Shown: piece after piece, positions 17,705-27,143 of the stretch
Numbering within the stretch: position 1 is the stretch's first letter
Layout: every line of letters begins with the position of its first letter
From: Bacteroidota bacterium
Lineage (GTDB): Bacteria; Bacteroidota; Bacteroidia; Bacteroidales; VadinHA17
Assembly: GCA_023430725.1 (NCBI GenBank)
Contig: JAEYZD010000125.1
Span: 1 to 32,868, forward strand
Direction: 5' to 3'
DNA length: 32,868 nt
Notes under the pieces: model-generated
The model's database searches: none
What the model was told of the DNA's origin: nothing
The model's input: the letters and a program-made list of their open reading frames with translations, nothing else
Program-made: the position numbers and the translations under genes

Positions 17705-20449
17705 ATGAGAAAAAACAAAATCATGCTGATCCTGGCTGCCGCGATAGTGGCAGTCGTTCTGATTCCGTCATGCGCCACCGGCGGTGCCGGGAAGGCCGGG
17801 AAGGATAATCTTGCAGTACTTGCCAGATCCGCACAGGTCACACGCGGAGGGCAGAGGGAGATAAAGGAACTCAATGACGGACTTGTGCCGGACAGCGTTC
17901 CGGAGCAGATGAAACGCTGGATGTCCAATCCGAACAGGCAGCAGCAGAGGCAGTCAGGCCTTAATGTGATGAGGTATGAGTATGTATGGGAACAGCCTGT
18001 GACAATTGATGAGGCAGCCGTTTTCCTTTATGATTTTGAAAGCTTCGCGAAGCTGCCCCAGGCATACAGGTTCAAGTACTGGAACGGGGAAGAGTATGTT
18101 GACGTTGAGAATCCTTCAGGCCTTGGGCTGGAGAATGACACGTTCAACCACACCACATTTACTGAGGTGTCAACGACGAAGCTTATGCTTGAGGTTGATT
18201 CTGTGGAAAGGTTTCTCATGCCGGTGCTTGAGTGGCAGGTTTTCAAGCCAGAGAATGCCCCGGCTGTAGCGCCGGTTATCGCTGCCGGCGGTGACCGTAT
18301 GGTGGTAACCGGAGGGAAGACCTGGCTCAGCGGTCTGATCAAGAGCGTTGATCCGCTGAAGAAAACCGTATGGTCTGCCGAGGGGCCCGGCGCGGTTGCA
18401 TTTGAGAATGCGAAGAGTGATACAACCACTGCCACTTTCACGGTCCCCGGCGACTATGTGCTCACCCTTTCTGCCCAGGCAGGAAAGATGAAATCATCCT
18501 CCTCGCTGAAGGTAAGCGTTGTCAATCCTCCGGAAGAGAAGAGGCTTGACGTGGTCTACACCCGCAGGTACAAGATTGACAGCCCGCTCTGGAATGACCG
18601 CGCCAAGGCGCTGATAGTTGACTGGATACCTCATTGCATCGAAATGATAGAGCGCACTGACCTCGAGAGAGGCCAGGGCGGTATTGACAACTTCGTCGAG
18701 GCAGCAAAAGCACTTCGCGGTGAGCCTCACGGAAAGCATCTCGGTTATGTCTTCTCGAATGCATGGGTTCATCAGACAATTGAGTCGATGTGCATCGCAC
18801 TTATGGTTGATCCGCAGGGCGACAAACAGATTATGGCAGCACAGGAGAAGATGAAGAAGACCCTGGAAAAATGGATCCCGATTGTTCTCTCAGCACAGGA
18901 GCCTGACGGCTATCTGCAGACTGCCTTTACGCTTCGTGACACCACAAGGTGGAAGGAGAGATGGGCGCCAGAAACAAGGGGCAACCATGAGGGATATGTT
19001 GCCGGGTACTTCATAGAATCAGCCATTAACCACTACACCCTCACGGAAGGCACTGACACGAGGCTGTATGATGCGGCCAAGAAGCTGTCCGACTGCTGGG
19101 TTGCGAACATCGGCCCCGGCAAGAAGGCGTGGTATGACGGTCACCAGGAGATGGAGCAGGCACTCGTCCGCTTCGGCCGTTTTGTGAATGACATGGAAGG
19201 CAACGGACGCGGTGACAGCTACATACAGCTTGCCAAGTTCCTCCTTGACAACCGCGACCACGGTTCAGAGTATGACCAGAGCCATGTGCCGGTGCAGCAG
19301 CAATATGAGGCTGTGGGCCATGCCGTAAGGGCGGTCTACAACTACTCCGGAATGGCTGACGTGGCAGCTGAAACCGGTGACACCGATTATCAGAGCGCTG
19401 TAATGTCACTGTGGGACAACATGGTGAACAAGAAATATTATGTGACGGGCGGAGTCGGCAGCGGCGAGACCTCGGAAGGTTTCGGCGGCAACTACTCGCT
19501 GGGCAACAATGCCTATTGCGAGTCATGCTCCAGCTGCGGGCTCATTTTCTTCCAGCACAAGATGAACATCGCCTATCACGATGCCAGGTATGCAGACCTC
19601 TACGAGGAGACAATCTACAATGCCCTCCTCGGTTCACTTGACTATGAGGGGAAACACTTCTTCTATACCAATCCGCTTTCATCCAACCGTATGCGTTCAG
19701 ACTGGCATGTGTGTCCGTGCTGTGTGGGCAACATTCCAAGGACTTTGCTGATGATCCCGACCTGGACCTATGTCAAGAGCGATAACGGCATCTATGTCAA
19801 CCTCTTCATCGGAAGCACAATCAACGTCGAGAAAGTTGCCGGAACAACTGTGGAGATGGTACAGAAGACCGACTATCCATGGAAGGGAGACGTCTCCATC
19901 ACAGTCAATCCGGCTGAACCGAAGAAGTTCACGGTCTGGGTGAGGGTGCCTGACAGGGAGACAAGTGATCTTTACAAATCGACACCGGTGCTGAATACTA
20001 TCAGCGCACTGGCAGTCAACGGCGAAACGGTCACTGTTCAGACCGACAGAGGTTATGTACCCATAACAAGGGAGTGGAAGAAGGGGGATGTCATCTCCTT
20101 CGTGATACCGATGGAGGTACAGACAATTACGGCTGATGAGAGGATTGTGGCTGACCGTGGAAGGATTGCCCTCAGGTACGGCCCGATGATCTACAACGTG
20201 GAGAAGGCTGACCAGCCGGATATTGATCAGCGTATCGGTGATGGTGCCCTGACAACAGAATGGCGTAGCGACATGTTTGGCGGCATACTGGCCATCAAAG
20301 GCAAATGGAGTGATGGCAGTGATCTGGTTGCCATTCCTAATTATCTGAGACTGAACAGGTCCGTTACTCCTGATGCGCCCCGGGAGGGTGAACAGGCAAG
20401 GGACTGGAGTCCGACATCAATTGTATGGATCAATAAGGAAGCAAACTGA
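17705..20449 (+). CDS. GH127 (DUF1680) beta-L-arabinofuranosidase with N-terminal discoidin-like and Ig-like domains
   Basis: A 914-residue putative lipoprotein (lipobox IPSC, Cys23; the following ATGGAGK lacks acidic residues, so periplasmic location is more likely). Residues ~36-182 are a discoidin-like module related to those in the SusD and SusE-like proteins (IKELNDGLVPDS, LPQAYRFKYWNG, VENPSG, VLEWQVF). Residues ~183-275 look Ig/PKD-like (WSAEGPGAVAF, FTVPGDYVLTLSA). The catalytic (alpha/alpha)6 region starts at ~280. The family's cysteine/zinc chemistry is visible: Glu606 and Cys608 in YCESCSSCG, Cys672 and Cys673 in VCPCCVGN (Cys672 aligns with the cysteine nucleophile of HypBA1), and Glu591 in SEGF as likely acid/base. 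The family removes beta-L-arabinofuranose, classically from hydroxyproline-linked arabinan of extensins; the related GH146 acts on pectic arabinan. It is followed after 1 bp by the next gene. Confidence 0.95.
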   Translation: MRKNKIMLILAAAIVAVVLIPSCATGGAGKAGKDNLAVLARSAQVTRGGQREIKELNDGLVPDSVPEQMKRWMSNPNRQQQRQSGLNVMRYEYVWEQPVTIDEAAVFLYDFESFAKLPQAYRFKYWNGEEYVDVENPSGLGLENDTFNHTTFTEVSTTKLMLEVDSVERFLMPVLEWQVFKPENAPAVAPVIAAGGDRMVVTGGKTWLSGLIKSVDPLKKTVWSAEGPGAVAFENAKSDTTTATFTVPGDYVLTLSAQAGKMKSSSSLKVSVVNPPEEKRLDVVYTRRYKIDSPLWNDRAKALIVDWIPHCIEMIERTDLERGQGGIDNFVEAAKALRGEPHGKHLGYVFSNAWVHQTIESMCIALMVDPQGDKQIMAAQEKMKKTLEKWIPIVLSAQEPDGYLQTAFTLRDTTRWKERWAPETRGNHEGYVAGYFIESAINHYTLTEGTDTRLYDAAKKLSDCWVANIGPGKKAWYDGHQEMEQALVRFGRFVNDMEGNGRGDSYIQLAKFLLDNRDHGSEYDQSHVPVQQQYEAVGHAVRAVYNYSGMADVAAETGDTDYQSAVMSLWDNMVNKKYYVTGGVGSGETSEGFGGNYSLGNNAYCESCSSCGLIFFQHKMNIAYHDARYADLYEETIYNALLGSLDYEGKHFFYTNPLSSNRMRSDWHVCPCCVGNIPRTLLMIPTWTYVKSDNGIYVNLFIGSTINVEKVAGTTVEMVQKTDYPWKGDVSITVNPAEPKKFTVWVRVPDRETSDLYKSTPVLNTISALAVNGETVTVQTDRGYVPITREWKKGDVISFVIPMEVQTITADERIVADRGRIALRYGPMIYNVEKADQPDIDQRIGDGALTTEWRSDMFGGILAIKGKWSDGSDLVAIPNYLRLNRSVTPDAPREGEQARDWSPTSIVWINKEAN

Positions 20450-20450
20450 T

Positions 20451-23258
20451 ATGATGAGGGGACGAATCGTCAGCAGGGCTGTTCTCATCCTTTCGCTCTC
20501 TGTGCTTGCCGGCGCTGCACTGCCTGTTTCAGGGCAGGACGGGGACGGGGGGAAGCAGGTGCTGCAGAGTGAAAGGATGAAGGCCCTCATCACACCGGCA
20601 GGGCTGGAGTCGGTGACCGATCCCCTGGACCGTTACCAGGCGGACATAGTGAACAATCGTGCCCCGTGGGGCAGGCTGAAAATCGTCTACAGGACGGATG
20701 GAGACGCTTGGAAGGAGAGGCCTGTCAACAGGCCGAATGTCATGACTGCCGCTGGTGGCACCGTTGAGCTCAGGTCTGATGATGCATCTGATCCCGTAAC
20801 AGTCACGCAGCGCTTCTCGCTTGCAGGTCATGCTCTTGATTATGAGATCGAGATAGGGTCCGGATCGGCACAGGCTGTTGAGATCGGAGATCTGGCCGTT
20901 TATCTGCCATGGAGCATATCGAGGAATGAGAATCCTGACACAATCTTTGAGAGAAGCTTTACCAAGCATCACTTCATCTCAGGAAACGGTTCTTTCCTCT
21001 ATTTCACCAGGCCCTCGGGGGAGCCTCCGTACCTGATGATCCTGCCGGTGGAAGGGACCGGGATAGAGTATTTTGATGGTGGCAGGGGCGGATACAAGCT
21101 CTATATGCACTCTGCCGTTGCCGGTAACGCGGTTCCTTCCGGGACCTGGAGACTGCCCCATACATCTGTGATGCTTGGAGGAGAATCCGGCCCCGCGGTA
21201 CTTAAATACCGCTTCCGCATTGCCTGGGCTGACAGCTGGGACATGATGCGGCAACTGCTCTATGACGAGGGACTCTTTGACATCAGGGTGGTTCCCGGCA
21301 TGACACTGCCCACAGACCTTAAGGCGCAGTTTTCGCTGCACACCAGGAACAGGATTGATTCCGTAGTGCCTGAGTATCCCGCACAGACCGTGATCAGCTA
21401 CACAGGGGAGAAGATCCCCGGGCATCATGTTTACGAGGTGAGCTTCAGGAAGCTGGGTGAGAACATGCTGACAGTGCACTACGGCAACGGACTGAAAACA
21501 TACCTTGAGTTCTTCTCCACCGAGCCGCTCGAGACACTTGTAAAGAAGAGGAGTTCCTTCATCGTGAACAGCACACAGCACCGTGACACCACCAAATGGT
21601 ACAACGGCCTCTTCTCGGCGTATGACATGAAAAACGGAATCCTCAGGGGACCTGATGACACCGACGGTTATGACGGCTGGTGGGGCTATGTCCTGGCGTG
21701 TGATGATCCCGGCCTCTGCAAGGCTCCGTATGTGGCGGCCAAGAACGTATACTTTCCTGACCAGGAGGAGATTGATGCCGTAGAATATTACCTTGAATAC
21801 TTTGTCTGGAACGGCTTGCAGCGCACTGACAGGGATGATCCGTATCCGTACGGCATCTACGGCGTGCCCAACTGGAAGGTTGCGAGGGATACTGCCGAGA
21901 GGGCGAAGATCAGCAGGACCAATCTTGATAAGATGAAGATATGGAGGTCATATGACTATCCTCATATCGCGATGCTCTACTATCACATGTACCAGATAGC
22001 CAGAATGTATCCTGACAAGGTTCATTACCTTGACGCTGCCGGATACCTGGAGCGCGCATGGCAGACGGCACGGGCCTACTTCATATACCCGTACGAGATC
22101 CTGCCCTGGTATGAGACCTACAAGTGGGGTTGCTACAATGAGCTGGTTATAGAAAACCTGATTGCCGACCTTGAAAAGGAAGGGAGGAGGGATGAGGCAG
22201 ACTGGCTTCGTTCAGAGTATGAAAAGAAGGTGAAGTATTTCGTCTATGACGACAAGTATCCGTTCAGGTCTGAGTATGCCATTGACCGTACCGCCTTCGA
22301 ATCTTCATATGCCTTTGCAAAATACGGCACCCTTACAGAGATGCAGCCTGACAGCAATCTCTGGTTTGACAAGCAGGACAGCATATGGTACTCCCATCCG
22401 TCGGTAAGCCGCCAGGCTGCGAGGGACTTCATGGAGAGGCAGCACTACGCCGGCCTGGCAGTAAGGGGATGGCTCGAGGCGAAATACTTCCTGCTTGGCA
22501 GTGATTTCACCTACAGCTCTGACAATCACTGTCTGAGCTATATGGCCAGGATGGGTGGATGGTCAATACTTGACTACGGGATCAGGTTTGCCGAGAAGCC
22601 TTATGACTGGCTTCAGCTCGGATATGCCTCATACCTGGCTCCCTATGCGCTGATGAACACCGGTACGGAGGAGTCGGGTTACGGCTACTGGTACCCGGGC
22701 AAGGAGAAAGACGGTGCCATGGGATGGGCATTCATGGAATCAAAGACCGGCCATGCCTGGATACGGAAGGACATTGATCGTGGCGCATGGTATTATGATG
22801 GCGAGGCTGACCTCGGCAACGGGGCCATCTTCAGGACGGCACAGACTGTTCTGACGGATGATCCCCTCTTCGGTTGGATAGCCTACGGGGGGACACTGAC
22901 AAACAGCAGGAAGACGAATCTGGTTATCCCTCGTGACGGTGTCAGGTCCCGTTTCTCAGCGGTGACTTCGGGTCCCAGGTTTACCGTGGAACTTGAACGT
23001 GACGGCTTCGCCGAAGGCAGGGAGATCACAGTAAACAGATCTCTGAAAAGGATGACCTTCACAGTTGAAAACAGGTCCGGTGACAGCCATGAGACACTCA
23101 TGAGCATCACGGCGGGTGCCCGGGTGAAAGTGAAAATTGACGGAAAGAGGATTAAAATGTCGGAAGAGAAGGCCGGGGTGAAGCAATATCTCCTGCCTGT
23201 ATCATCCGACAGTCATTCAGTGCAGGTCCGTCTCAGGCACAGGCGGAATGCAGTATGA
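20451..23258 (+). CDS. DUF5695-like large secreted protein, probable (alpha/alpha)6-type enzyme of unknown specificity
   Basis: The frame opens at 20373, inside GH127, but ATG 20451 (or 20454), one base after the GH127 stop, gives a clean signal peptide ending ALPVSG before QD, so translation is probably coupled. The product has ~935 residues. The N-terminal ~250 residues are beta-rich and resemble the front sandwich of many glycan-active enzymes. The middle is helical, with WYNGLFSAYDMKNGIL, DPYPYGIYGVPNW, RSYDYPHIAMLYYHMY and a Glu in CYNELVIENL. The C-terminus is beta-rich. I associate it with DUF5695 by recall, not by search. The gene at 31587 on the other strand is a paralogue sharing RSY(D/N)YPH and a YPF-SE-D-T-E-Y-AKY signature (here Glu608, Asp612, Glu617). 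Those acids are candidates for catalysis. It lies between GH127 and the metallopeptidase, so it probably acts on the same substrate. Confidence 0.85.
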   Translation: MMRGRIVSRAVLILSLSVLAGAALPVSGQDGDGGKQVLQSERMKALITPAGLESVTDPLDRYQADIVNNRAPWGRLKIVYRTDGDAWKERPVNRPNVMTAAGGTVELRSDDASDPVTVTQRFSLAGHALDYEIEIGSGSAQAVEIGDLAVYLPWSISRNENPDTIFERSFTKHHFISGNGSFLYFTRPSGEPPYLMILPVEGTGIEYFDGGRGGYKLYMHSAVAGNAVPSGTWRLPHTSVMLGGESGPAVLKYRFRIAWADSWDMMRQLLYDEGLFDIRVVPGMTLPTDLKAQFSLHTRNRIDSVVPEYPAQTVISYTGEKIPGHHVYEVSFRKLGENMLTVHYGNGLKTYLEFFSTEPLETLVKKRSSFIVNSTQHRDTTKWYNGLFSAYDMKNGILRGPDDTDGYDGWWGYVLACDDPGLCKAPYVAAKNVYFPDQEEIDAVEYYLEYFVWNGLQRTDRDDPYPYGIYGVPNWKVARDTAERAKISRTNLDKMKIWRSYDYPHIAMLYYHMYQIARMYPDKVHYLDAAGYLERAWQTARAYFIYPYEILPWYETYKWGCYNELVIENLIADLEKEGRRDEADWLRSEYEKKVKYFVYDDKYPFRSEYAIDRTAFESSYAFAKYGTLTEMQPDSNLWFDKQDSIWYSHPSVSRQAARDFMERQHYAGLAVRGWLEAKYFLLGSDFTYSSDNHCLSYMARMGGWSILDYGIRFAEKPYDWLQLGYASYLAPYALMNTGTEESGYGYWYPGKEKDGAMGWAFMESKTGHAWIRKDIDRGAWYYDGEADLGNGAIFRTAQTVLTDDPLFGWIAYGGTLTNSRKTNLVIPRDGVRSRFSAVTSGPRFTVELERDGFAEGREITVNRSLKRMTFTVENRSGDSHETLMSITAGARVKVKIDGKRIKMSEEKAGVKQYLLPVSSDSHSVQVRLRHRRNAV

Positions 23259-23283
23259 TAATAACAAATTTCTTTAAAGGCAG

Positions 23284-25458
23284 ATGAAACCTGAACCTCC
23301 GAAGCAGGCGACCGGCATGGCGCAGATGATAAGGCACGCAGAGAAGCTGAAAATACTCTTTTTCATGTTGTTGGCTTTGGATCTCTCCTCGTGCAGGGAG
23401 AAGCCTGTAGAGGAGGCCGTGCTTGTAATTTCGGCAAGTGAGCTGCCGGCGCCGGCGGAGGGGGGAGAGGCTACGGTTCAGATCACCTCTGACCAGAAGT
23501 GGAGCATTGCCTCAATCGACCAGTTGTGGGTTAATGCTGCAATCCTTGGCGGGGTTCCGGGGGTACCCGTAAATGTGAAGTTCACATTTGACAAGAATAC
23601 CACGGCAACCGTCCGCACTGCCACGGTGGCTGTCGTTTCCGGATCCACGAGGGAGACTATCACAATAGTGCAGTCAGCAGGATTTGATCCAGGGTCAGTT
23701 GATCTGAGCAAGATCTATATCCCGCTGGAACTGAAGGGGATGGATCTCACCAAGAGCTCCAGTACATGGTATCTGGGCCGCAGCAGGCAGTCGGAACATT
23801 TCATCGTCTTCTGGGGCAAGGGGTATGATGAGTACGGTTTTGTCACTCCCTCGACTCATCCTGACCCTGTATACCGTGTTGATATTGATGATCTCCTCGC
23901 GAAGGCGGAAGAGTTCTGGGACATGAATGTTGACAGACTGAAGTTCATAACTCCGGGAAACTCGAAGACTGATCAGCGCAAGATGATGATTTTCCTGCTC
24001 TACCAGACCGACTGGCTGGCAACGGGTGCCGGATATGACAACACAATCGGGGCGCTGTGGGTAAGTCCTTCCACCTGTCATCCCGTTGGCTCCACCATAG
24101 CTCACGAGATAGGTCACAGTTTTCAGTACCAGGTTCACTGTGACCTTGGCGGCAATTCAGGGTGGAGATACGGATTCGGCGGCAATGGAGGCAACGGCTA
24201 CTGGGAGCAGTGTGCCCAGTGGCAGGCCTACCAGAGCTACCCTGCTGAGGCATTCAATTCATATAACTTCAACGTTTACATAGACAATTGTCACCGCTCA
24301 ACCTTCAATGAGTTCCAGCGATATGCCAGCTACTTCATCAACTATTACTGGGCTGACAGGCATGGAATTGATTTCATCGGACGACTCTGGAGGGAGTCGG
24401 GCGCAAATGGTCCCGAGGATCCTGCCCAGGCTTACATGCGTATAACCGGCATCACCCTGGATCAGTACAATGACGAACAGTTTGACTATGCGCGCCGGAT
24501 GGTCACCTGGGATCTTGATGCGTTGCGCTCGCTGGGCAGCAGCAAAATTGGCGCTCACAGTTGTGCGCTTAACAAGGCGGCCGACGGCTTTCGTCAGATT
24601 GCGCCGGAGGACTGCATTGAGAACCACGGTTACAATGTAATCAGGCTCAAGGTGCCTGAGGCGGGAACTGAAATCACCGCCACCTTCGAAGGTATTGCCG
24701 GTGCGGCCGGGTACAGATCAATAAATGCGGCAGCGGCAGGATGGAGATACGGTTATGTGGCTCTGCTCGACAATGGCACAAGGGTTTACAGTGACATGTT
24801 CTCAGCTTCATCCGGAACGGCCTCATTTACAGCACCTGCAGGCTGCACTGACCTCTGGTTCGTTGTCAGCGGAGCCCCGACGACCTACTGGATGCACGGA
24901 TGGGACGAGGATGAGTCAAATGACGAGCAGTGGCCATATAAGGTCAAGTTCGAAGGGACAGGTATCTACGGGTTGCTCGACTTCACCCCGGAAGACCAGC
25001 CGCATGACACGGCATTCGTGTACAATGTTTCCTTCAGGGCTGATGCCACCGGTTACACCGGCACCACGGTCAATGTTGATCTCATGAAGCTCTGTTATGC
25101 CTTTGTCATGACCGGACCAGAGATAATCACCAACCTTGGCCAGCCCTCTTCTGACAGGAAGATAAAGTTTTATGGCGTAAACAGGGACGGCTCTCTTGCG
25201 CCGGCAGCAACGGCCAGGGGGTACGGTCACTGGTTTAACGCCTCAGGCGACGTATGTGCGTTTGACTCGGGAACAGGCGGAGCGAACAGGCTCTTCTCCG
25301 AGTTCAGTGAATCAGGCTTCGTCTTCTCCCTGGGTCAGCACCCGGGCCGATGCAAAGCCGGTGATGTGTATAAGATAAAACAGGCACTGGTCTATTCCCC
25401 TGAGGCAGGGAAAAAGTATACTGCAACTTTTGAGTTCAATATCACTATAACGCCATAA
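23284..25458 (+). CDS. BACON / HExxH zinc-metallopeptidase-like (DUF6055-type) / DUF4859 lipoprotein
   Basis: A 724-residue lipoprotein. The chosen ATG has AAAGG a few bases upstream but gives a long n-region; ATG 23326 would give a more usual signal. The lipobox is LSSC (Cys37), then REKPVEEA. Residues ~44-137 are a BACON domain (LVISASELPAPAEGGEATVQI, WSIAS, TRETITIVQSAG). Residues ~155-450 contain the zincin motif HEIGH (274-278), with Glu308 in YWEQCAQW as a plausible third zinc ligand. A beta domain spans ~450-560. The end (~574-720) matches DUF4859 (VNVDLMKLCYAFVM, GHWFNASGDVCAF). The family assignment of the middle part is by recall. A peptidase inside an arabinosidase operon suggests a glycoprotein substrate. 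It starts 25 bp after the previous gene. Proteolysis is inferred from the motif only. Confidence 0.85.
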   Translation: MKPEPPKQATGMAQMIRHAEKLKILFFMLLALDLSSCREKPVEEAVLVISASELPAPAEGGEATVQITSDQKWSIASIDQLWVNAAILGGVPGVPVNVKFTFDKNTTATVRTATVAVVSGSTRETITIVQSAGFDPGSVDLSKIYIPLELKGMDLTKSSSTWYLGRSRQSEHFIVFWGKGYDEYGFVTPSTHPDPVYRVDIDDLLAKAEEFWDMNVDRLKFITPGNSKTDQRKMMIFLLYQTDWLATGAGYDNTIGALWVSPSTCHPVGSTIAHEIGHSFQYQVHCDLGGNSGWRYGFGGNGGNGYWEQCAQWQAYQSYPAEAFNSYNFNVYIDNCHRSTFNEFQRYASYFINYYWADRHGIDFIGRLWRESGANGPEDPAQAYMRITGITLDQYNDEQFDYARRMVTWDLDALRSLGSSKIGAHSCALNKAADGFRQIAPEDCIENHGYNVIRLKVPEAGTEITATFEGIAGAAGYRSINAAAAGWRYGYVALLDNGTRVYSDMFSASSGTASFTAPAGCTDLWFVVSGAPTTYWMHGWDEDESNDEQWPYKVKFEGTGIYGLLDFTPEDQPHDTAFVYNVSFRADATGYTGTTVNVDLMKLCYAFVMTGPEIITNLGQPSSDRKIKFYGVNRDGSLAPAATARGYGHWFNASGDVCAFDSGTGGANRLFSEFSESGFVFSLGQHPGRCKAGDVYKIKQALVYSPEAGKKYTATFEFNITITP

Positions 25459-25517
25459 TCCGGAGGTGTGAAATAAAATTTTGTTTGTATTTTTAGGCAA
25501 AACATAACATCCGGCCT

Positions 25518-27077
25518 GTGAAGAAAAATCTTAGAATTACTGCGACAGCAGTTCTGGCACTGCTCGCTATGGCTGCTCCTGCCCAGAAGGGAGGGGAGCC
25601 TGTGAAGGCAAACCTGATAATTGAAACAGATCTTGGCACCGAGACAATCAGTCGCCACATCTACGGTCACTTTTCCGAGCACCTGGGACGATGTATCTAC
25701 GGTGGCTACTGGGTGGGAGAGGAGAGTTCCATTGTTAATACCAGGGGCATTCGCAATGATGTTGTTGAGGCGCTGAAAAAGACACAGATACCCAACCTGA
25801 GATGGCCGGGCGGATGCTTCGCCGATGAATATCACTGGATGGATGGCATCGGTCCGCGCGACAAGAGGCCTAAAATGGTCAACACGCACTGGGGTGGTGT
25901 AACCGAAGACAACAGCTTCGGAACACATGAATTTCTGGATCTGTGTGAGCAGCTCAATGCTGAACCGGTTATATGTGGTAATGTGGGCAGCGGTTCTGTT
26001 GAAGAGATGTCAAAATGGGTTGAGTATATCAACTTTGACGGTGTGAGCCCCATGGCTGATCTTCGCCGCAGCAACGGCAGGGAGAAACCGTGGAATGTTA
26101 AATACTGGGGTGTTGGAAATGAAAACTGGGGCTGCGGAGGCAACATGACAGCTGACTTCTATGCTGATCAGTACAGGAGATACGCCACCTATACCAGGGA
26201 TTACGGCGATAACCGCCTGATGAAGGTGGCCGGCGGGGCCAATTCTACGGATTACAACTGGACAGAGACACTGATGCGCGATATTCCTCACTGGATGATG
26301 TGGGGCATTTCACTGCACTACTACACAACCAACTGGAATAATAAGGGTTCAGCGACGAAATTCAGTGAGAAGGAGTATTTTGAGACTGTTGAGCGCTGCC
26401 TGAATGTGGAGACAGCTCTTGACAGGCATATTACAATTATGGACAGGTATGATCCAGCACGGCGCGTTGCCCTGGTGGTTGATGAGTGGGGTACATGGTG
26501 GGATGTGGAGCCGGGAACCAACCCGGGATTCCTTTATCAGCAGAATACAATGCGCGATGCAATCGTGGCGGGTATTTCGCTGAACTATTTCAACGAGCGC
26601 TGCGAAAGGGTTAAGATGGCCAATATTGCCCAGACGGTCAACGTGTTGCAGTCGCTGATACTCACGGACGGCGAGAAAATGCTGCTAACACCGACTTACC
26701 ATGTGTTCGAGATGTACAAGGTTCATCATGACGCCACTCTCCTTCCGCTGCACCTCAACTGTGGCAACTACTCACTGGACGGGAGGGAAGTTCCATCGCT
26801 CAGCGCCTCCGCTTCAAGAGATGCAAAGGGTGCTGTGAACATTTCGGTGGTTAATGTTGACCCTTCTACGGAGTCAGAAGTACTTATAGATCTTCGCGGA
26901 GGAGAATTTTCCGTTGTGACGGGAAGGGTTTTAAGCGGTTCGGAGCTAAATGCCCACAACACCTTTGACAAGAGAGAGACGGTCCGCCCGGTGGAATTTA
27001 CCGGGGCCCGCCTGAAGAAGAATATTCTCAGCCTGAAAGTGCCGCCGGCATCAGTGGTGGTGCTGACCGTAAACTGA
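25518..27077 (+). CDS. GH51 alpha-L-arabinofuranosidase, compact form
   Basis: A 519-residue secreted enzyme. The start is GTG at 25518, chosen because MKKNLRITATAVLALLAMAA, followed by PAQK, is a good Sec signal and no in-frame ATG gives a better one. The GH51 barrel opens with SRHIYGHFSEHLGRCIYGGY, then LRWPGGCFADEYHWMDGIG. The predicted acid/base is Glu202 (GVGNENWGCGG) and the nucleophile Glu323 (VVDEWGTWWDV). A C-terminal beta-sandwich follows (VNISVVNVDPSTESEVLIDL). It has no accessory domain and no lipobox, so it is likely periplasmic. Together with the larger GH51 at 15328, the locus has two different GH51 types, probably for different linkages or compartments. It starts 59 bp after the metallopeptidase gene; an AT-rich stretch with TTTGTATTTTTA lies between them, but I do not call a promoter. 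Confidence 0.96.
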   Translation: MKKNLRITATAVLALLAMAAPAQKGGEPVKANLIIETDLGTETISRHIYGHFSEHLGRCIYGGYWVGEESSIVNTRGIRNDVVEALKKTQIPNLRWPGGCFADEYHWMDGIGPRDKRPKMVNTHWGGVTEDNSFGTHEFLDLCEQLNAEPVICGNVGSGSVEEMSKWVEYINFDGVSPMADLRRSNGREKPWNVKYWGVGNENWGCGGNMTADFYADQYRRYATYTRDYGDNRLMKVAGGANSTDYNWTETLMRDIPHWMMWGISLHYYTTNWNNKGSATKFSEKEYFETVERCLNVETALDRHITIMDRYDPARRVALVVDEWGTWWDVEPGTNPGFLYQQNTMRDAIVAGISLNYFNERCERVKMANIAQTVNVLQSLILTDGEKMLLTPTYHVFEMYKVHHDATLLPLHLNCGNYSLDGREVPSLSASASRDAKGAVNISVVNVDPSTESEVLIDLRGGEFSVVTGRVLSGSELNAHNTFDKRETVRPVEFTGARLKKNILSLKVPPASVVVLTVN

Positions 27078-27113
27078 GATGAACTGGCTGGCTGAATCAA
27101 AGAGGGTAAAACG

Positions 27114-27121
27114 TATATTTG
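27114..27121 (+). promoter_or_regulatory. Candidate Bacteroidota -7 element before the epimerase gene
   Basis: TATATTTG matches the Bacteroidota -7 consensus TAnnTTTG exactly and lies 22 bp before the ATG at 27144. The -33 region, about 19 nt upstream, reads GCTG instead of TTTG, so it is only a partial promoter. It could provide extra transcription of the epimerase. Confidence 0.35.
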
Positions 27122-27143
27122 CTAACATATTACATTAAAAGAA

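Noticed and set aside
19041..19526. Minus-strand open frame antisense to GH127, and similar long antisense frames throughout
   Set aside because: Composition is Arg/Cys/Ser-rich and mirrors codon bias of the sense gene; the sense strand has catalytic motifs.
20373..20450. N-terminal extension of the DUF5695-like gene inside GH127
   Set aside because: It is basic, unlike a signal peptide; ATG 20451/20454 directly after the GH127 stop gives a good Sec signal.
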